From: Limnoperna fortunei
Lineage: Eukaryota; Mollusca; Bivalvia; Mytilida; Modiolidae
Direction of reading: 5' to 3'
DNA length: 64,000 nt
NCBI GenBank assembly: GCA_944474755.1
Contig: OX104113.1
Coordinates: 18,167,563-18,231,562, forward strand
In this document: in pieces, positions 1 to 13,900 of the stretch
How the letters are laid out: each line of letters opens with the position of its first letter
Position numbering within the stretch: position 1 is the first letter of the stretch
The notes under the pieces: model-generated
Database searches by the model: none
Seen by the model: the letters and a program-made list of their open reading frames with translations, nothing else
What the model was told of the DNA's origin: nothing
Made by a program: the position numbers and the translations under genes

Positions 1-424
1 AGCTTGGTGATTGCTATATTGTCTATCGACTGGTATTGTATTGGAATCAATTATAATGTAATCTACAGATACTAGAAATGGCTAAGCTATTATTACGAGT
101 ATTTTCTATTTTGGGTTCGAAATTCGTTTTATGACATTGATAATCAGAATATCATTAAGTATATGTTGTTTTCCATAATAAGTTAAACGCTTAATGGATA
201 CGCTCCGTTCTATTCATAAGGTTAAATATCTCCTGCGAACTGTCTTAGCATTCGACATTGCATTTTGTGGTCACATCATGGTTAGGTGCTGCTTTTGAAT
301 TGATAATGTTAGAGAAACAAGTGGACAGAAAAAAAAGTGATACAAATTAATGGCCCATAAAGGGTCAGACTTAAGTTAATGTCATGTCAGTTTACCATTT
401 ATTTATATAATGATAATTATACAT

Positions 425-600
425 ACAAAAAATGCCATCAAAGATGTCTAGCTTCATACAATTAGCTACGCCAGACGCGTGTTTCGCCTATATAAGACAC
501 ATCAGTGGCGCTCAAACCAAATCAATGTTTAAATTTAAATGATGAAGATGTTGTAGAGCTTTTATCACCAAAATACAATACTTAGTGTGTTGTAACTAGC
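425..600 (+). repeat. Short dispersed bivalve repeat, family S
   Basis: It carries the family landmarks in order: AATGCCATCAAAGATG, CGCCAGACGCGTGTTTCGCC, CATCAGTGGCGCTCAAA and TGTTGTAGAGCTTTTATCAC. I recognise this arrangement as a very common mussel-type short interspersed repeat. Other copies are at 2225, 2505, 10955, 12825 and 51900. Confidence 0.75.
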
Positions 601-834
601 CAATTGCTTTTATTACGTTCCATATAGCACCATAGTGCTTATACGTCTATTAATATTATTACCGTTTATATTCTAATACTTCTATTATGTATTTCAGTTT
701 GAATTCAACAGTTTGTTGCTTGTTATATTGTATTTTATCTTCTCGTAGTTTAAATAATCTACTAAATTCATTGACTTGGATTGACAATTTGTTGTCGAAA
801 TAGAACAGAAAGTTACTTTTCATGAATGGCAAGT

Positions 835-925
835 TTTTGCGAAGGTCCGGGGGTTTCTCAGAGTACTCATACTCCCCAATAAAATCTGGACGCGATGATA
901 TGAGAAAAAACACCATTCAAACTAA
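835..925 (-). repeat. Dispersed repeat family G, degraded copy
   Basis: The minus strand reads GGAGTATGAGTACTCTGAGA, then AACCCCCGGACCTTCG. This matches the family core GGAAGCCGGAGTACCCGGAG followed by AAAACCCACGACCT seen at 14750. Confidence 0.5.
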
Positions 926-2224
926 CAAAACAAAACGCAATAATGATACGTAAACCACGTACGGCAGACGCAATGCAAATTTTGAAAATGAAAATTAATA
1001 TTGGCACAGTAATATAAGCATATGGCGTTAAAGAAGATGTACCAAGATAGCCAAGTAAATTTGAGCTGTCAACAGAATACGTAGATTCTTATGTACAATT
1101 CGCTTGAAAGTAAACATAGTCATGTTATCATTTTAATCATGTTTATCATATATATGAGCTTAAAGAAAAAAGATGAAAGTATACAAATTTGATGTTATTG
1201 ATGTGTGGAAAAATTTATTTAATTTTGCAAATAACAGCATTTTGTATTTATGAGGAATTCTACACCACGAGAATAGAAAAACACAAGACTATAAAACGGT
1301 TGCATTACAGGTCTGTAAATGCAAACATTCACTTTTTTCAATTAATAGCTCAGTCGATGATCTTTATTGCCAGCTCCAAAGTGTGGGTAGTTAGATGATG
1401 GTTAAGTGAAATGATTTATTTTAAATTAACACTGTTTTCTCCTATTATATGTATAATTTAAATTAAAGTACTAAACATGAGTAATACAATACTCACTAGG
1501 ATTATAATTAAACTTTAAGCTGAAGTATACACAAATGGACATGAGTTTTCCCCCGTAAGTATTTAAAATATTGTTTTTATTTGGGATTAGAAATTTTCGC
1601 AATATATTTGGTTAAGCTTACATAATACTTTTTCAGTTTCACCTCAGTATATACATGACAAAAAGTGTAACTTTTTCCTATTACATATAAAAGAGCCACT
1701 TATACTAGACTATATTATACTATGCAAAATAGTATAGACACGTAATAAATTTGGATTCACAGTTTTGCTTTTTATCCCCAGCAACACCACTAGTCACTCT
1801 CTGAAATCAAATTCAATTGTATCAACAATAGATCTACGCAGTTTTTATAATCAGAATCATTGAGCTACAATAATATACATGAGGTTTAATGTTCTACGAT
1901 CCTGCCACCTTTATACTTTAACATGTAATACAGATGTCAAAAGCCTAGTTGACACGAACTTTTTTATCTTGAACTACATGTTCATAATCAATAACATCGT
2001 AGAGACATCTGTTTATATTATACAACTCATATCATGTGCTGATAACTTACTAAAGACATCACAAACACCAAATGTAGTAAACCTGTGAATAACTTGTACT
2101 AACAAATTTGTCGTTTCACCTCAATTCAATGAAATAGGTTCAAATAAACCTTTATTAAAACTTACACGAAACCTGTCAAACAATGTAGTTGTAAAAATAA
2201 AGGATATCACGCGGCTTATAACGT

Positions 2225-2355
2225 AAGGTGTAGATAACCTTATCCGGATTTAAATATTGCTTTGTTTTGAGCGCCAATGATTTTTAAATAGACGATACTC
2301 GAGTCTGGCGTAATAAATTCTATTAACCTCGGTATCTTAGATGACATTTTATTTT
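2225..2355 (-). repeat. Family S repeat, truncated
   Basis: TTTGAGCGCCAATGAT, GAGTCTGGCGTAATAAATTC and TTAACCTCGGTATCTTAGAT are the reverse complement of family S landmarks. The TTTATCACC end is missing. Confidence 0.65.
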
Positions 2356-2504
2356 CAACCACCGGGTTGATGCCTCTGTTGGTGGACTGCTAGTACCTGA
2401 GGTATCACCAGCCAATAGACACACTTCAGTTCTGACAGGAATATTATTTAAATTTACTTCCCAGAAATTGCAAAAATTATTTTACTTCTAAGGTTTTTCT
2501 ATTT

Positions 2505-2705
2505 TCTTGGTGTAAATAGCCTTAGTCAGATTTGGTGTAACGTTTTGGAATTTTGGTGATGAAAGCTCTACACCATTCAATCATTTTGGATTTAAATATA
2601 GTTTGGGTTTGAGCGCCATTGATGAGTCATAATTAGACGCAACGGCGTCTGTAATAAATTTTATTAACCTCAGTATTTTTGATGGCATTGTATTTGCTTG
2701 AACCC
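2505..2705 (-). repeat. Family S repeat, nearly full
   Basis: It contains TTTTGGTGATGAAAGCTCTA, GTTTGAGCGCCATTGATGAG and AACCTCAGTATTTTTGATGG in reverse order. It sits about 150 bp from the previous copy in the same orientation. Confidence 0.7.
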
Positions 2706-5700
2706 AAGCATAATTGTAGACATCGGTGTTGGTTTTTAAGATTACATAGTATATGAACATAAAGTACATACAATTTTAGTGTTAACACTAACTATTGACT
2801 ATCAATCTCGTTTCAAATCGTTTTATAAAGTTAAAATGTAAAAATCTATTTACGCTGGTACTAATGTGATAACTAAACCAACGACTGACAAGTCATACAA
2901 ATGCCAGTGTAAAGGCTAAATTGCATGCTGATAAACTATTTGAAGAATACGTACAATCCTTCAAACATTAACGTTTGAAAAGTCAATATATTACAGCGGT
3001 CGAGTCATCAGTTATATAGTTATTAAAATTGTAACAATCTTTTTATGATAAGATTATATGCATGTAGTGAGTATTTCTTAAATTTTTAAATTTTAAAATT
3101 AAATTTAAACACGGAGTAGTATTCAAACTATGAAATATTGTTATTACATTTATCATAGATTCATGTCAGGTTATAAATGATATTTTAGTTGCGATATATG
3201 TTGGGTATGAATCTATTCACCAGTTGCTATGCCTTACAACAAAGAGTTATACAGACAAAACGTTGTGAACACAATGAAAACCGTATAGTACTCAAAGCTG
3301 AAAATTTTCCTGCATCGTCTTGTCTTGTTTAAGAACAAGAACCTAACCACCCGTAAACTGTCGCAACATAAATTTGAAGAACATAATGCAGCTTTCCTAT
3401 GCACAACGATTAGAATGTCAGCGTAATAAATTATATGAGTCCTAAAAAGATACTTTTCATTTTGGTTACGCATAGATTGACCATTACATATATCTGATGT
3501 TTTATTATACTACAGTTGGAGAGTATTAAGAGTATTATTTTGTTTGCGCGACCTCCCTCTGAATCGGTCATGTTTGAAAAACGCCAAAGAGTTATAAAAA
3601 GTACTTTATTTAACAAGTAATTTAAATAAAACACCAGCTACATACTTGCCAATAAATTCCCGATTTTAAATAGCTATACGTCATTCAAGATAATTAATAT
3701 TGTTCTAGCATGTTTTAACAGTCGATCAATATAGAAGAATGCAGTAGATTCTAATAAAAAACATCTTTTTGTTTATAAAAAACTCGTTCTGTAGTTACAA
3801 CATCCAAACATAATAGCTAATACAATACATGTCTACTACTTTCAGTATCTTGAGGTATTTCTTATTTTACCCCTGATTTTTTTAAAATTTGTATTGAAAT
3901 GTTAAAATTCCCTTTTTGTAAATGTTTATTTATTTCGTATAATATTAACCAAGGCTTAAACTTGTAAAATAATGCTGTAAGGAAAGGATCCATCTGCACG
4001 TTTCACATGGTTGTTTTGCTTCCATGTTGAATCAATTTTTTCATATTGAATTTGGCTTATATGTTGATACTCGTCAAAATATAACATATATAACTTTACC
4101 AGAATTCTTTTCTATCGGCTTGTGGTTTGATCAGTTTCTAAAATACACGCACGATCGCTGTTAGATCGTACTTTAATTTTAGTTGATGTAAAACCGGTAC
4201 AATTAACTTTAGTCAATTAAACTTTTAGAAATTAAAAGTTCTCTGATATTTCCAAGAAATCATTGTAATCAAATCGAATATACTACTTGAAATAACTATA
4301 GATTCCATTGGGAATACTTGAATGCATTTAGTACATTAAGTTGTAGTGCAATGAATGCATGTGTATGCAAAATGAAACAGTGATTTTAATTTATTGGTTG
4401 CATGGTTCTTAAGGTCCATAGAGCCGTATTTCTGCTATGGCCAGGAAGAGAACAAGTTCAGAAAAATAAAATTAATGGAGAAATAGGATAGACCGATCAT
4501 TATAAATTTTGTTTAACACCTGAAATATAAAGATAGTTTTGTAGGGACTTAAAATTTTGTCTTTGGTAACTGATACAATGTGCACATTCGTTTCTTTTAC
4601 AAAAGGGTCTTTGGCAATGAGCTTGGCACTCTCACATTACACGTTTCCCACTATAGTCCACGCTTCTCATTTGGAAATTCTTACTATTAAGGTCATAATT
4701 TGGTTCGATAACTCTGTTTTTTAATGAACGATCATTAAAGCAAACTGCAATTATTAATATAACTTTTATGTTTTATCTTTTTAATAAGATTAGACAACAC
4801 TTTTTTTTCAATTTTTAATATATATTTTTATTTTTATGGAGTTTTTTCTCCAAAACTATTACTATAGTTTATTATTTAATAAACAGTCAATTACTATTAT
4901 CAATAAATTGTGGTTACCTGATTAACATATTTGACAGATGTCTTATTTAGAACACCTTTAAAGTATTGGAATTTAACCATGCTGTGTCATCCTGATAAGG
5001 GTTGTACTGTCATAAACTTGTATTCACTCTAAATGATGTTTATTGAACAGCTTATTCCTTTAAATTTGCATTTTGACTACCTTTATGGCTGAGAAAAATC
5101 CGACAAAAATGAGACATTTTTTAATAAACTGTTATAGAAATTTTTTTTAAATATTTAAGACAATGCAATTGCAGTAAATTCTACTCTTTCTAATAATAGT
5201 ATTTTTTAAGTCAGCAATTAGAGTGTTAAAAATGTAAAAATTAAAAACATAAATGTATCTACTATATGAAAATATGTACAAAAAATAGTTTATATAATTC
5301 ACGTCAGAAGTGGTGCAAAATTGACAATTAAGAATTGAAACAAAGTAGCCACAAGTTAGACAATAAGCATTTTATACTTTATTAAATTTATCTAAATTGT
5401 AAGGTCTTGTATTTACTAAATAAGATGTGTGTAGTACACTATGAAATTTTATTTCACAAATTTTATCAAATTTAATGTCACAAATCAAATAACAAAGTGT
5501 GTTTTCGAATGCAAACATTTACATCCATTTATATATTTATTTATTATTGTTCTTCTGCAAGACAATTCAGTTAACATATTTGAAATTATATTTATAAAAT
5601 AAAAAGTTGCGCAAAGTACGTTTGACCGTAAGCTTAGATGATTCACCGATTAAAAGTCTTCAATTAAACAGCAGGTGGATATTTTCAAATTTTTCTAGAA

Positions 5701-8700
5701 AGACACATTTTCGTAATGGTTAAGATACGTTTTGCACTGTATAATTTCTGGTATAGACTTTATATATATGACAGTACATGCCTTCAAGGTAATTTCAATA
5801 GTCGTCCGTCTACTACAAGTGATTATGTCGGTTACGTCTCATAAATCTTGTCACAGCTTTTCTATGGTATAACGACATTTAATTCATTATTCCAAGAATA
5901 ACTACAGTAGTTTCCTATTAATTTCAATAGCTGGCATATAGAATGAAGTAAAATGCCGATAAATGTTGTTTTAATTTAATAATTAATGCATTTTAAAATT
6001 GAATAGTTATATAATTCTCGTTTTTCCTCATCCAACTAATTTGTAAGTAGACGATTATATTTTATTATTTGCTGTATTATAATAATGCCGGAGTTACCCA
6101 CAATTATGTAAAATACAAACATGAATTATCTAAAAAATGAAAATTACAGGAATATTTTTAGATTGGAAATTTGTCAAATAGTGTTTCGATATGAATTTTT
6201 TATTCTAAACTGCCTTTACATGCACATTGTTTTGTTTGATATTTATGTTATGATTTTAATCAGGATTTTCCGGTCTAGTCTTAGCTTCCTGTTCTATATC
6301 AGTATGGATCATGTTTACAGTACATAAGTTTAGAGCATAATGTGGCAGCTACACACTGTAATACAATGCCTGTTTAGGAATAAATAGAATGAACCCACTT
6401 CAAGTTTGTTTATCGTATGTTTGGTAAACTTTATGACAACTTTATGGCCATCTTTAGTGTACACTATCAGTATTATATAAAAGACTTTCATTTGCAAACT
6501 TAAATACAATACTGCAGCATACTTCAATGCCATTTCTCCTGAACTTAAAAAAAATGTTGTTTTTAATAACAAATTTAATTGTTTATTACTTCCAATAATT
6601 GCTGTTTTATTATTTCTAAAGTTATCGGATGGTATCCATGATCTTTGGCAAACTGTACGTCTTATAATACGAAACCACTGAGTGGAAAAATTAGATGATC
6701 ATACAATTTTCAATTATAATAAATTATTGTGAGAAAACATTAGATTTTGACAAAGCTAAAACGCGTTAGTTCCACTAGACTATTATTTGTCTCTAGTTAT
6801 TATTTGAATACTAGTATCGTTCGTTACCACTTACTGTAATTGACATTGACATCTACAGTCAATACATTTTTATTAAACATCTAATGCGGACACTACCAAA
6901 TTCAATTAACATTATTTGTTGTTTCCGTGGCAGTCAGACGTGAACGAAAGATCAAACTAGTGAATCGAATACCTAGAACTCAAAGCTTTCGAATATTATT
7001 ATGTTGAGGAAAATATAAGAAAAACATATTTTTATCTCCACAAATACATCTTTATGTTTTAACTCATCAAATGAACATTTTTATAAGAGTTTGTATCATG
7101 TTTGGTATAGGTAAAAAGCAGTGTGACTCATTGTTGGTGATATTTTGTTACTGTATGTAATGTAAGTCCTTTACCTTTCTGATATTGATTTCATAATAAA
7201 AGTTGAAGATATTAATTTTAAAACGGTCAAAAGATTTTTATGAGACCATTTGTAGGCTCGCTCACTGATTCGATTGACATTTACATCTACTCGCAAATGA
7301 TTTCCTTGCAATCGGTACTAATAAGGCTTGCACAAAGCGTTATTGTCATGCAGAAAAAATATCACCAAATATTCTGCCGATGCGCTTGGCCTTATTTTCA
7401 ACGATATTTACTATTCTGTTCTGGTTCAAGACAAGTTGTCAAATACTTTATTTGTTTTGAAGTCATTTTATCGGCAGAGTGAGCGCCAACAAACAGAAAT
7501 CGGCTAGAATGTTCTTCTGTTGGTTTTTTTCTCTGCATTAAATGTATTTTACAGGATAAAATATATATGTACATTGTCAGAAAATATCTTTAATTTTACT
7601 GTCCGCAAAACAGGCAAGAAATGCATTACAGAGTCTCGCAATTTGACCTTTTTTCAAGGCTCGTGCCAATTAATGTCAATGTATGAATATTGTATGCGTA
7701 TCTTTAGTTAGGAACCCTATGCATTTCCATACACCATTAAAACCTATGCATGAAAGTTATATGTCCCTTTTGTGTGGCAAAATTTCAGCAATACCTGCAC
7801 TCATCTCCCAATTGATCAGGTACTCAAGACTTTCCTTAGATTAAAGGTATTTTTAAACTAGTAAACAAAATCAGTACAATTCAGTTCAAACCCAATCTTT
7901 TACTGTTTTGTAATGATTAAACAAATCTGTTTGTCGTATCGTCGGGAGAATAATTACGACACAGAAACTAGAGTAATAGCTATTTAGTTTGCATTTGAAA
8001 CTAATCCACAAGGCTGTCATGGAGTGTCACGTTATGGCTGTTGAAGTTAGTTTTTTAAAGGCAACAATCTTCGATTCTGTAAGATATGCTTAAAAAATAT
8101 CCCTTATACCGTGTAAACTGTGAACCTAATATTGAGATTGAGGTATACGAATTAGAAGGTAAAAAGACAATAGTTCTCAATGTCTGTATTCTTATAAGGT
8201 ATAACAAAAACCGCCTGGGTTATATTCTCTTTACTTGCTTTTATCTGCGTTACATTGTGGCATTCGCGTTTTAGACATTGTTAACTGTTAAAAATAAACA
8301 ACAGTACCAAAGAAATACATTTCTTTGTCTTTTCTTCTATCTTAAGTAACTAGATGTTGATCCGAAGCAATGTCGACCTGGGAATAAATCAGAAGATACT
8401 GAAGAATAAAAACTGTTATAATGGCGACAACACACATAACGTATTGATAATCACAGCTTAACTGCCGGAACACGTGTTTTAATTAATCAATTAATTGTTG
8501 TACATATAATCAACAAGTGTGAACTACAGGAACATTTATACACATAATGAGATATTTAAAGATCATCATTAGCTAATTGAAAAAAAAATTGTGGCTGACT
8601 ACTTTGTCGGCACTTAACTTTATGACTAGCGATTCGCGTATCAAATGATGCTTAATAAAAATATAACTTTTTTATATAATTGAATTTAGAGTTTGTCTGT

Positions 8701-8774
8701 ACTGAACAAGGGCAAATAAAAGTACAAATTAAGCGCTATTTCAAGTTTTTATTAAATGTTCAAATTGGGGTTAC
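2706..8774. other. AT-rich intergenic DNA, nothing recognised
   Basis: Open frames here are short and rich in Phe, Ile, Tyr and Lys, as expected from AT-rich non-coding DNA. A slightly richer patch at 7240-7500 has no recognisable protein in either direction. Confidence 0.6.
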
Positions 8775-9210
8775 ATTTGCTAATATTACAACGTAACACA
8801 ACAACTTCAAAAATACTGTGACACTTTCTACAACAATAGTGGCGTAAATTAAATGTGGATATTAAAACATTCGAAAGACCTGACGGACATCTTGAGGTCT
8901 GGATCTCTTGCCTAATATAACAGCGTTAAAACATAAGACACTCTAGACGACCTTTCCTCATATGCAGCTTTAAGCCAGGCTGCCTTTTTTAAGAAAAATG
9001 GAAAGAGACGACATAATTACATGATAATTAGCCAAGGCAGAAGTTATTTTGACATCAATAACTCTTAAATCAAATATAAATATACCATATATGTCAAATG
9101 TTGGATTTTCTGATTGACAACATTTTCGTCATTTTAGGAGGACATGTTTTTTCAGACTGTTAATATTCGGTCTGGTCACTCTCGTTTTTATGTATTTTTG
9201 GTTTTCGTGT
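8775..9210 (+). mobile_element. Fragment of the same RT retroelement lineage
   Basis: Plus-strand sequence matches the 33120-34940 copy base for base in long runs, for example AATTAAATGTGGATATTAAA and CATCTTGAGGTCTGGATCTC. It translates in broken frames to pieces such as AAFFKKNGKRRHNYMIISQG. It runs up to FFQTV, where the RT GIP(M/I)G motif should follow, and then jumps to tail-like T-rich sequence. An internal deletion is therefore likely. Confidence 0.75.
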
Positions 9211-10954
9211 TTGTCTATATTCGGATATGTAATTGCCCCTTGACTTTCGGCTCTTGTTGTTCGGTCGTTTTTTTCTTAAGCTGTTTGTTTAAGCAATAAC
9301 ATAAAACAGTGAACGTGTTCAAATTTAAATGCGTTTTCTTGGTTAAGACATGCGACGAACTAATTTTACAATGTTTTACACACAATAAATATATGATAAC
9401 CATAAAGTAATGGTAATCTAGTTATCGAGAAACATGTACATATATTGTTTGTCATGTCGTGTACATGTTATGATGTAAAGAAAATTAAATAAGGTGATAT
9501 TTCCACGACTTAGTTACAGTTTGTTTGTAATCGATTCGAGATTAAAACTTGAAAATAAGAACAATTAATATAATTTGTTGTCTGCAAAGTAGTCAGAAGG
9601 GGGCACATGATCAAACTTATCCATCTGACTAAACGTCCTAAACACTTTTATGTTAATAGAAAAAGGTTAATCAATCACCAAATAGCTTCCAAATATATTT
9701 GTAACATCAATTGTAAGGAGGGCAATGAACATGCGTCTATGAGCCTGTGAAAAATCTTTGACATCTAAAATGAATATAATTGTCTTTACTATGGTACAGC
9801 AATTGGAAAAAGCCGAATATTCTGTTAGATTTGATACCACAAACCGAACAAATATTTACAAATACTAGCTGCTTTAACAGTAAGTACTGATGTTCATAAC
9901 CTCTTCCTAGGTTTAGAAGGTTTTGCGGTTAGAATAATGTTTCGTGAGTGACATTTAAATAATATAAAACCTATTTCCTTACAAAAAATCGTGCTTCAAT
10001 ACGGTTTTAGTAAACATACTTTCATAAAGTGTTAAAAAGTCATATAAGTTCTTATGTTGAAAGGGCATAAATATAATTACTGTATTTTAAGTCGATTTGA
10101 CGTTAAAGAACGAGAGATTAATAACGATAAGAGCATAATAATAAACATGCAGTATGATATAAAATTAAAAGTAATCTACATAAAGCGAGTGTCGGGAGAA
10201 TCTTAAAGAATCAGAAACACAAAATAGTAGGAAAAGATAGGCATTAGTGTTTTCCTAGTTTATTTTATATCCAACACGAGTGATTGTTTGATGTTTTAGA
10301 TTTTGACGCTAAGAAGCATGGTAAATGCAAAAAATATGTTGTCGAATTATTTTTGACTATTGTAAAAGAGGGGAAAAATATACAAGAAAATGAAAACAAT
10401 AAACTGCGAGTCGACTAACAGACTACAGCATTCTATTGTTTTATACCGAAACAACATTATTGATTCTTTTATTCCAGATAGTTGAGAAAGTATTCTATTT
10501 TATATTCTTGGCATTATAGACACAATTCGTTAAAGATACCACGGTATAAGTGGCTCATTACATTAACACTACAATATATTAGTCATTAAATTTCTCTAAA
10601 ATTTCATATAGTTATTAACTTATAATACAAAAAATAATGGTTTCAAGTTTTTAAAATGTGTTACGACTCCAATTAATATATATTTACTTAGAGAAATAAA
10701 AATATAGGTCTCTGTGGTTAGTTAATGTTTGTTAACTAGTCAAAACTCACAGGGACATTTTACAGCCTAGCTACTTTCTCAAACTTAGTAATTTTTAAAC
10801 CTTTATTTGGATCGTTGTATTTATAACTATATATTTGAACCATAAGTAAGTAACTTAATACTGATATTTAAAATGTTGATGCTGTTTTAGAATAAATAAT
10901 TGAAGAGATTTTACAATTAACTATATATCCTGAATTTTAAGTTTCAAGCATAGA
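9211..10954. other. AT-rich intergenic DNA, nothing recognised
   Basis: I see no gene, RNA or clear repeat between the retroelement fragment and the family S copy. Confidence 0.55.
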
Positions 10955-11080
10955 TGGTGGATGGTGTCATCGGCATAGTTAATAAACCAGATGCGCATTT
11001 CGCCTTATCCAGACTCTTAAAGGCCCTCAAACCAATAACTGTTGAAGACCAAACACGTTAAGAGAGGAACCCTTGTATAT
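10955..11080 (+). repeat. Family S repeat, degraded
   Basis: CCAGATGCGCATTTCGCCTT followed by GCCCTCAAACCAATAACTGT matches the central part of family S. It lies directly before the 36-bp minisatellite. Confidence 0.5.
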
Positions 11081-11178
11081 ACAATTTTAATGCCAGCACT
11101 GAATTTTGTTAATCCATCGTTTTTCAGATCGTTTACATGTTACAAAACTGATGATTCCAATGATTGATTATGATTATA

Positions 11179-11570
11179 TTATACTGTTAACACTGAAAAC
11201 ATACTGTGTCTTATCATACTGTTAACACTTAAATGCATACTGGGTCTTGTCATACTGTTAACACTTAAATACATACTGGGTCATGTCATACTGTTAACAC
11301 TTAAATATATATTGGGTCTTATCATACTGTTAACACTTAAATACATACTGGGTCTTATCATAATGTTAACACTGAAAAACATACTGGGTCTTATCATACT
11401 GTTACCACTGAAATACATACTGTGTCTTATCATACTGTTAACTCTTTAACACATACTGGGTCTTATCATACTGTTACCACTGAAATACATACTGTGTCTT
11501 ATCATACTGTTAACACTTTAACACATACTGGGTCTTATCATACTGTTAACACTTAAACACATACTGGGTC
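11179..11570 (+). repeat. 36-bp minisatellite, 11 copies
   Basis: Eleven head-to-tail units follow the pattern CATACTGTTAACACTTAAAT plus ACATACTGGGTCTTAT. Units 7+8 and 9+10 form a repeated dimer: 7 and 9 are identical, and 8 and 10 differ at one base. No coding frame is carried. Confidence 0.92.
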
Positions 11571-12824
11571 GTAATATATATTTCACTTCTGTCGCTCAAT
11601 TGCAAAGAAAGTTTTAGAACCTAAATAAAATAAAATAAATATTATTCTATTGTATTTTATACTTTTGTCATTGGTATGTCTTGTAAATTCAAATAAAATA
11701 TTATGACCCCTCCAACTTTTAATATAAACACTTTGAAACAGTGTTAATTCAAACAAGAAATTTTAATTTCTACTACATTTATTTTTTGTTTTAATAAATT
11801 TGTTTATTCATAAATCTTTTGTTACAAAAGTTACTGTCTGTAGATCAAAACGCAATAAACACGAAACTGACATTAAATTAAACACACGAAATTGTATTCT
11901 CTACGGAATTAATACTAAATAATTTCATGTTTTGTCTGGTTTTGTCTTGTTAATTAACATTAAGCTAGCTGCGCTAATTATCTTAGCTTTTCTGTACGCA
12001 GTGATTGGCATGTCACGGTAATACATGTAATGAGATCGTTTATTTCCATGACATATTTGTTGAATAGTGAAATCTGTTCAAGTGTAATAGTACAACTTAA
12101 CCATCTTTTCCAGCTGTCTCATAATGTAATCGATAATTCTCATTATCTGTATGTTCGAAATAAACTGTGAAAACAACTTCTAAAAACTGTGTTTAAAGTT
12201 ATAAATTTATAAATAAATATGAGAATGAAAGGGCTTTGGAGCAGTTTATGGCTCGTTGTACAATATAAATCACGCTTCTGTATTTGTCGTTAACTTTTAA
12301 GACCAGCAAGTTGTTAAAAAATACCTAACGCTCGTGACCAGCAGGTTGAGGTGTAACATTCACTACCACATAACTTTTTATTAAGGTCTTAGGTAGTAAC
12401 TATTTCAATATAATAATAACAAAGAAGCCAGCATGTGTCTACCATTAAAAGGTCTGCTCTGATTTATCATACAATGGTTATTGTTTCACGTGTTATTTGT
12501 AATTGCAACTAATATTTTATTCTACACTTAATAATGTGGTATCTAATGTTTCAATACTACACAATAAATGTGCATTGTTAACATTATACATTAAGAGTTA
12601 TGAAATCTATGTCGCTTTCTATTTACAGGTGTACGGAGAAGTGTCAGTCAACTTTTGCAGTATTAGACCTAAAGAGTGCTGTTTTGTTTGCGTCTGCCTT
12701 ATGGATCACCGCTTCTATCAAACTCCACAATCAATGTGCATTGTTCAGATAGTATCATAAAGATTTCATGAATACTTTTTTCTTTTAATTATATTGAGCA
12801 ATGTCTGTCCCCCTTTACACTATT
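11571..12824. other. AT-rich intergenic DNA, nothing recognised
   Basis: The 85-residue frame at 12503-12760 has no motif, splice context or composition change that would support it as a gene. Confidence 0.5.
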
Positions 12825-12975
12825 AAAAATGTCATCATAGATACCAAGGTTAATATAAACCCAAACAATATTTAATATCCAAATGATTAAGATGTTGTAG
12901 ATCTTTTATCACCAAATTCTAAAACGTTATACCAAAATTCGGCTAAGGCTTATATGTCAATTCAGGTTATAAATG
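12825..12975 (+). repeat. Family S repeat with its centre deleted
   Basis: ATGTCATCATAGATACCAAG is joined after a short gap to CAAATGATTAAGATGTTGTA and CGGCTAAGGCTTA. The central CGCCAGACGCG...GGCGCTCAA block is absent. Confidence 0.65.
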
Positions 12976-13149
12976 ACAATAAGTAAAACACAAGGGAACA
13001 TAGAAAATGATAAGCATTTTGAAGCACCTGGATGTTATTGAATTACGTCTTTTAAAAATGTATTTAGTTTTATCTGTTCGTTATTTTTTTTAATGTCCTT
13101 CGGATTTCTAGTCAAACATTTTTCTTTTATTATTATTTAGTAATAATTT

Positions 13150-13250
13150 CAACCACTTTATAAACAAACAGAACGCTTAAGTAACATGAAAGACCCCAAA
13201 CCATCAACATCAATAAACAAAACCATAGGACATTGAGAAAAACTTAATGG
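13150..13250 (-). mobile_element. 3'-tail fragment of the RT retroelement lineage
   Basis: The minus strand contains CAATGTCCTATGGTTTTGTT. It matches the tail of the 17945-18330 copy (TGTCAATGTCCTATGG). Only the non-coding 3' tail is present. Confidence 0.5.
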
Positions 13251-13596
13251 AGACAAGGACACAAAATAGAATCATATTAGAAATAAAGTTGACTTTTTAA
13301 CTGCCAATATTTGCAAGGCTTTCGCAACTCTTTGTAGGTTCAATGTTGTTGGTATGTATTAAACGTAAGAAAAAATTATATATTTTCCCAGGTCTTTAAA
13401 TGTGTCGATAAAGTCCGGAACAGCCCTATACTTACATCGATTTACATTGGAGGCTTACTGCAAAAGATAATAAAGATCTAAAAACAAATACACAGAAGAT
13501 CACAATTATACAAACACATTTGTTTGAGGAATCAAAACATTCTATTTACAACATACCAACAGAACTGTAATAAAGTGACAGTTTATACAATAATCA

Positions 13597-13900
13597 GCTA
13601 GTACCTCTAGGATTTAGATATTGTTGAAGGATTTTATTATAGTGCTCAACCAGTAACCCTTCCATTAGCTAGTAACTATAGGGATTTTAGTATTATTGAG
13701 AACATGAAGGTTTTTTATAGTGCTCAAACAGTTACCCTTCCATTAGCTAGTACCTCTAGGATTTTAGTATTGTTGAGAGCATGAAGAGTTTTATTATAGT
13801 GCTCAACCAGTTACCCTTTCATTAGCTAGTACCTCTAGGATTTTAGTATTGTGGAGAGCATGAAGGGTTTTTATGTAGTGTTCAGCCATTAATCCTTCCA
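13597..13900 (+). repeat. Tandem repeat of about 78 bp, four copies
   Basis: Each unit starts TAGCTAGTACCTCTAGGATT and ends GCTCAACCAGTTACCCTTCC. The first and last copies are the most diverged. Confidence 0.85.

Noticed and set aside
100..130. GGGTTCGAAATTC, similar to a tRNA B box
   Set aside because: There is no matching A box, acceptor stem or anticodon arm around it.
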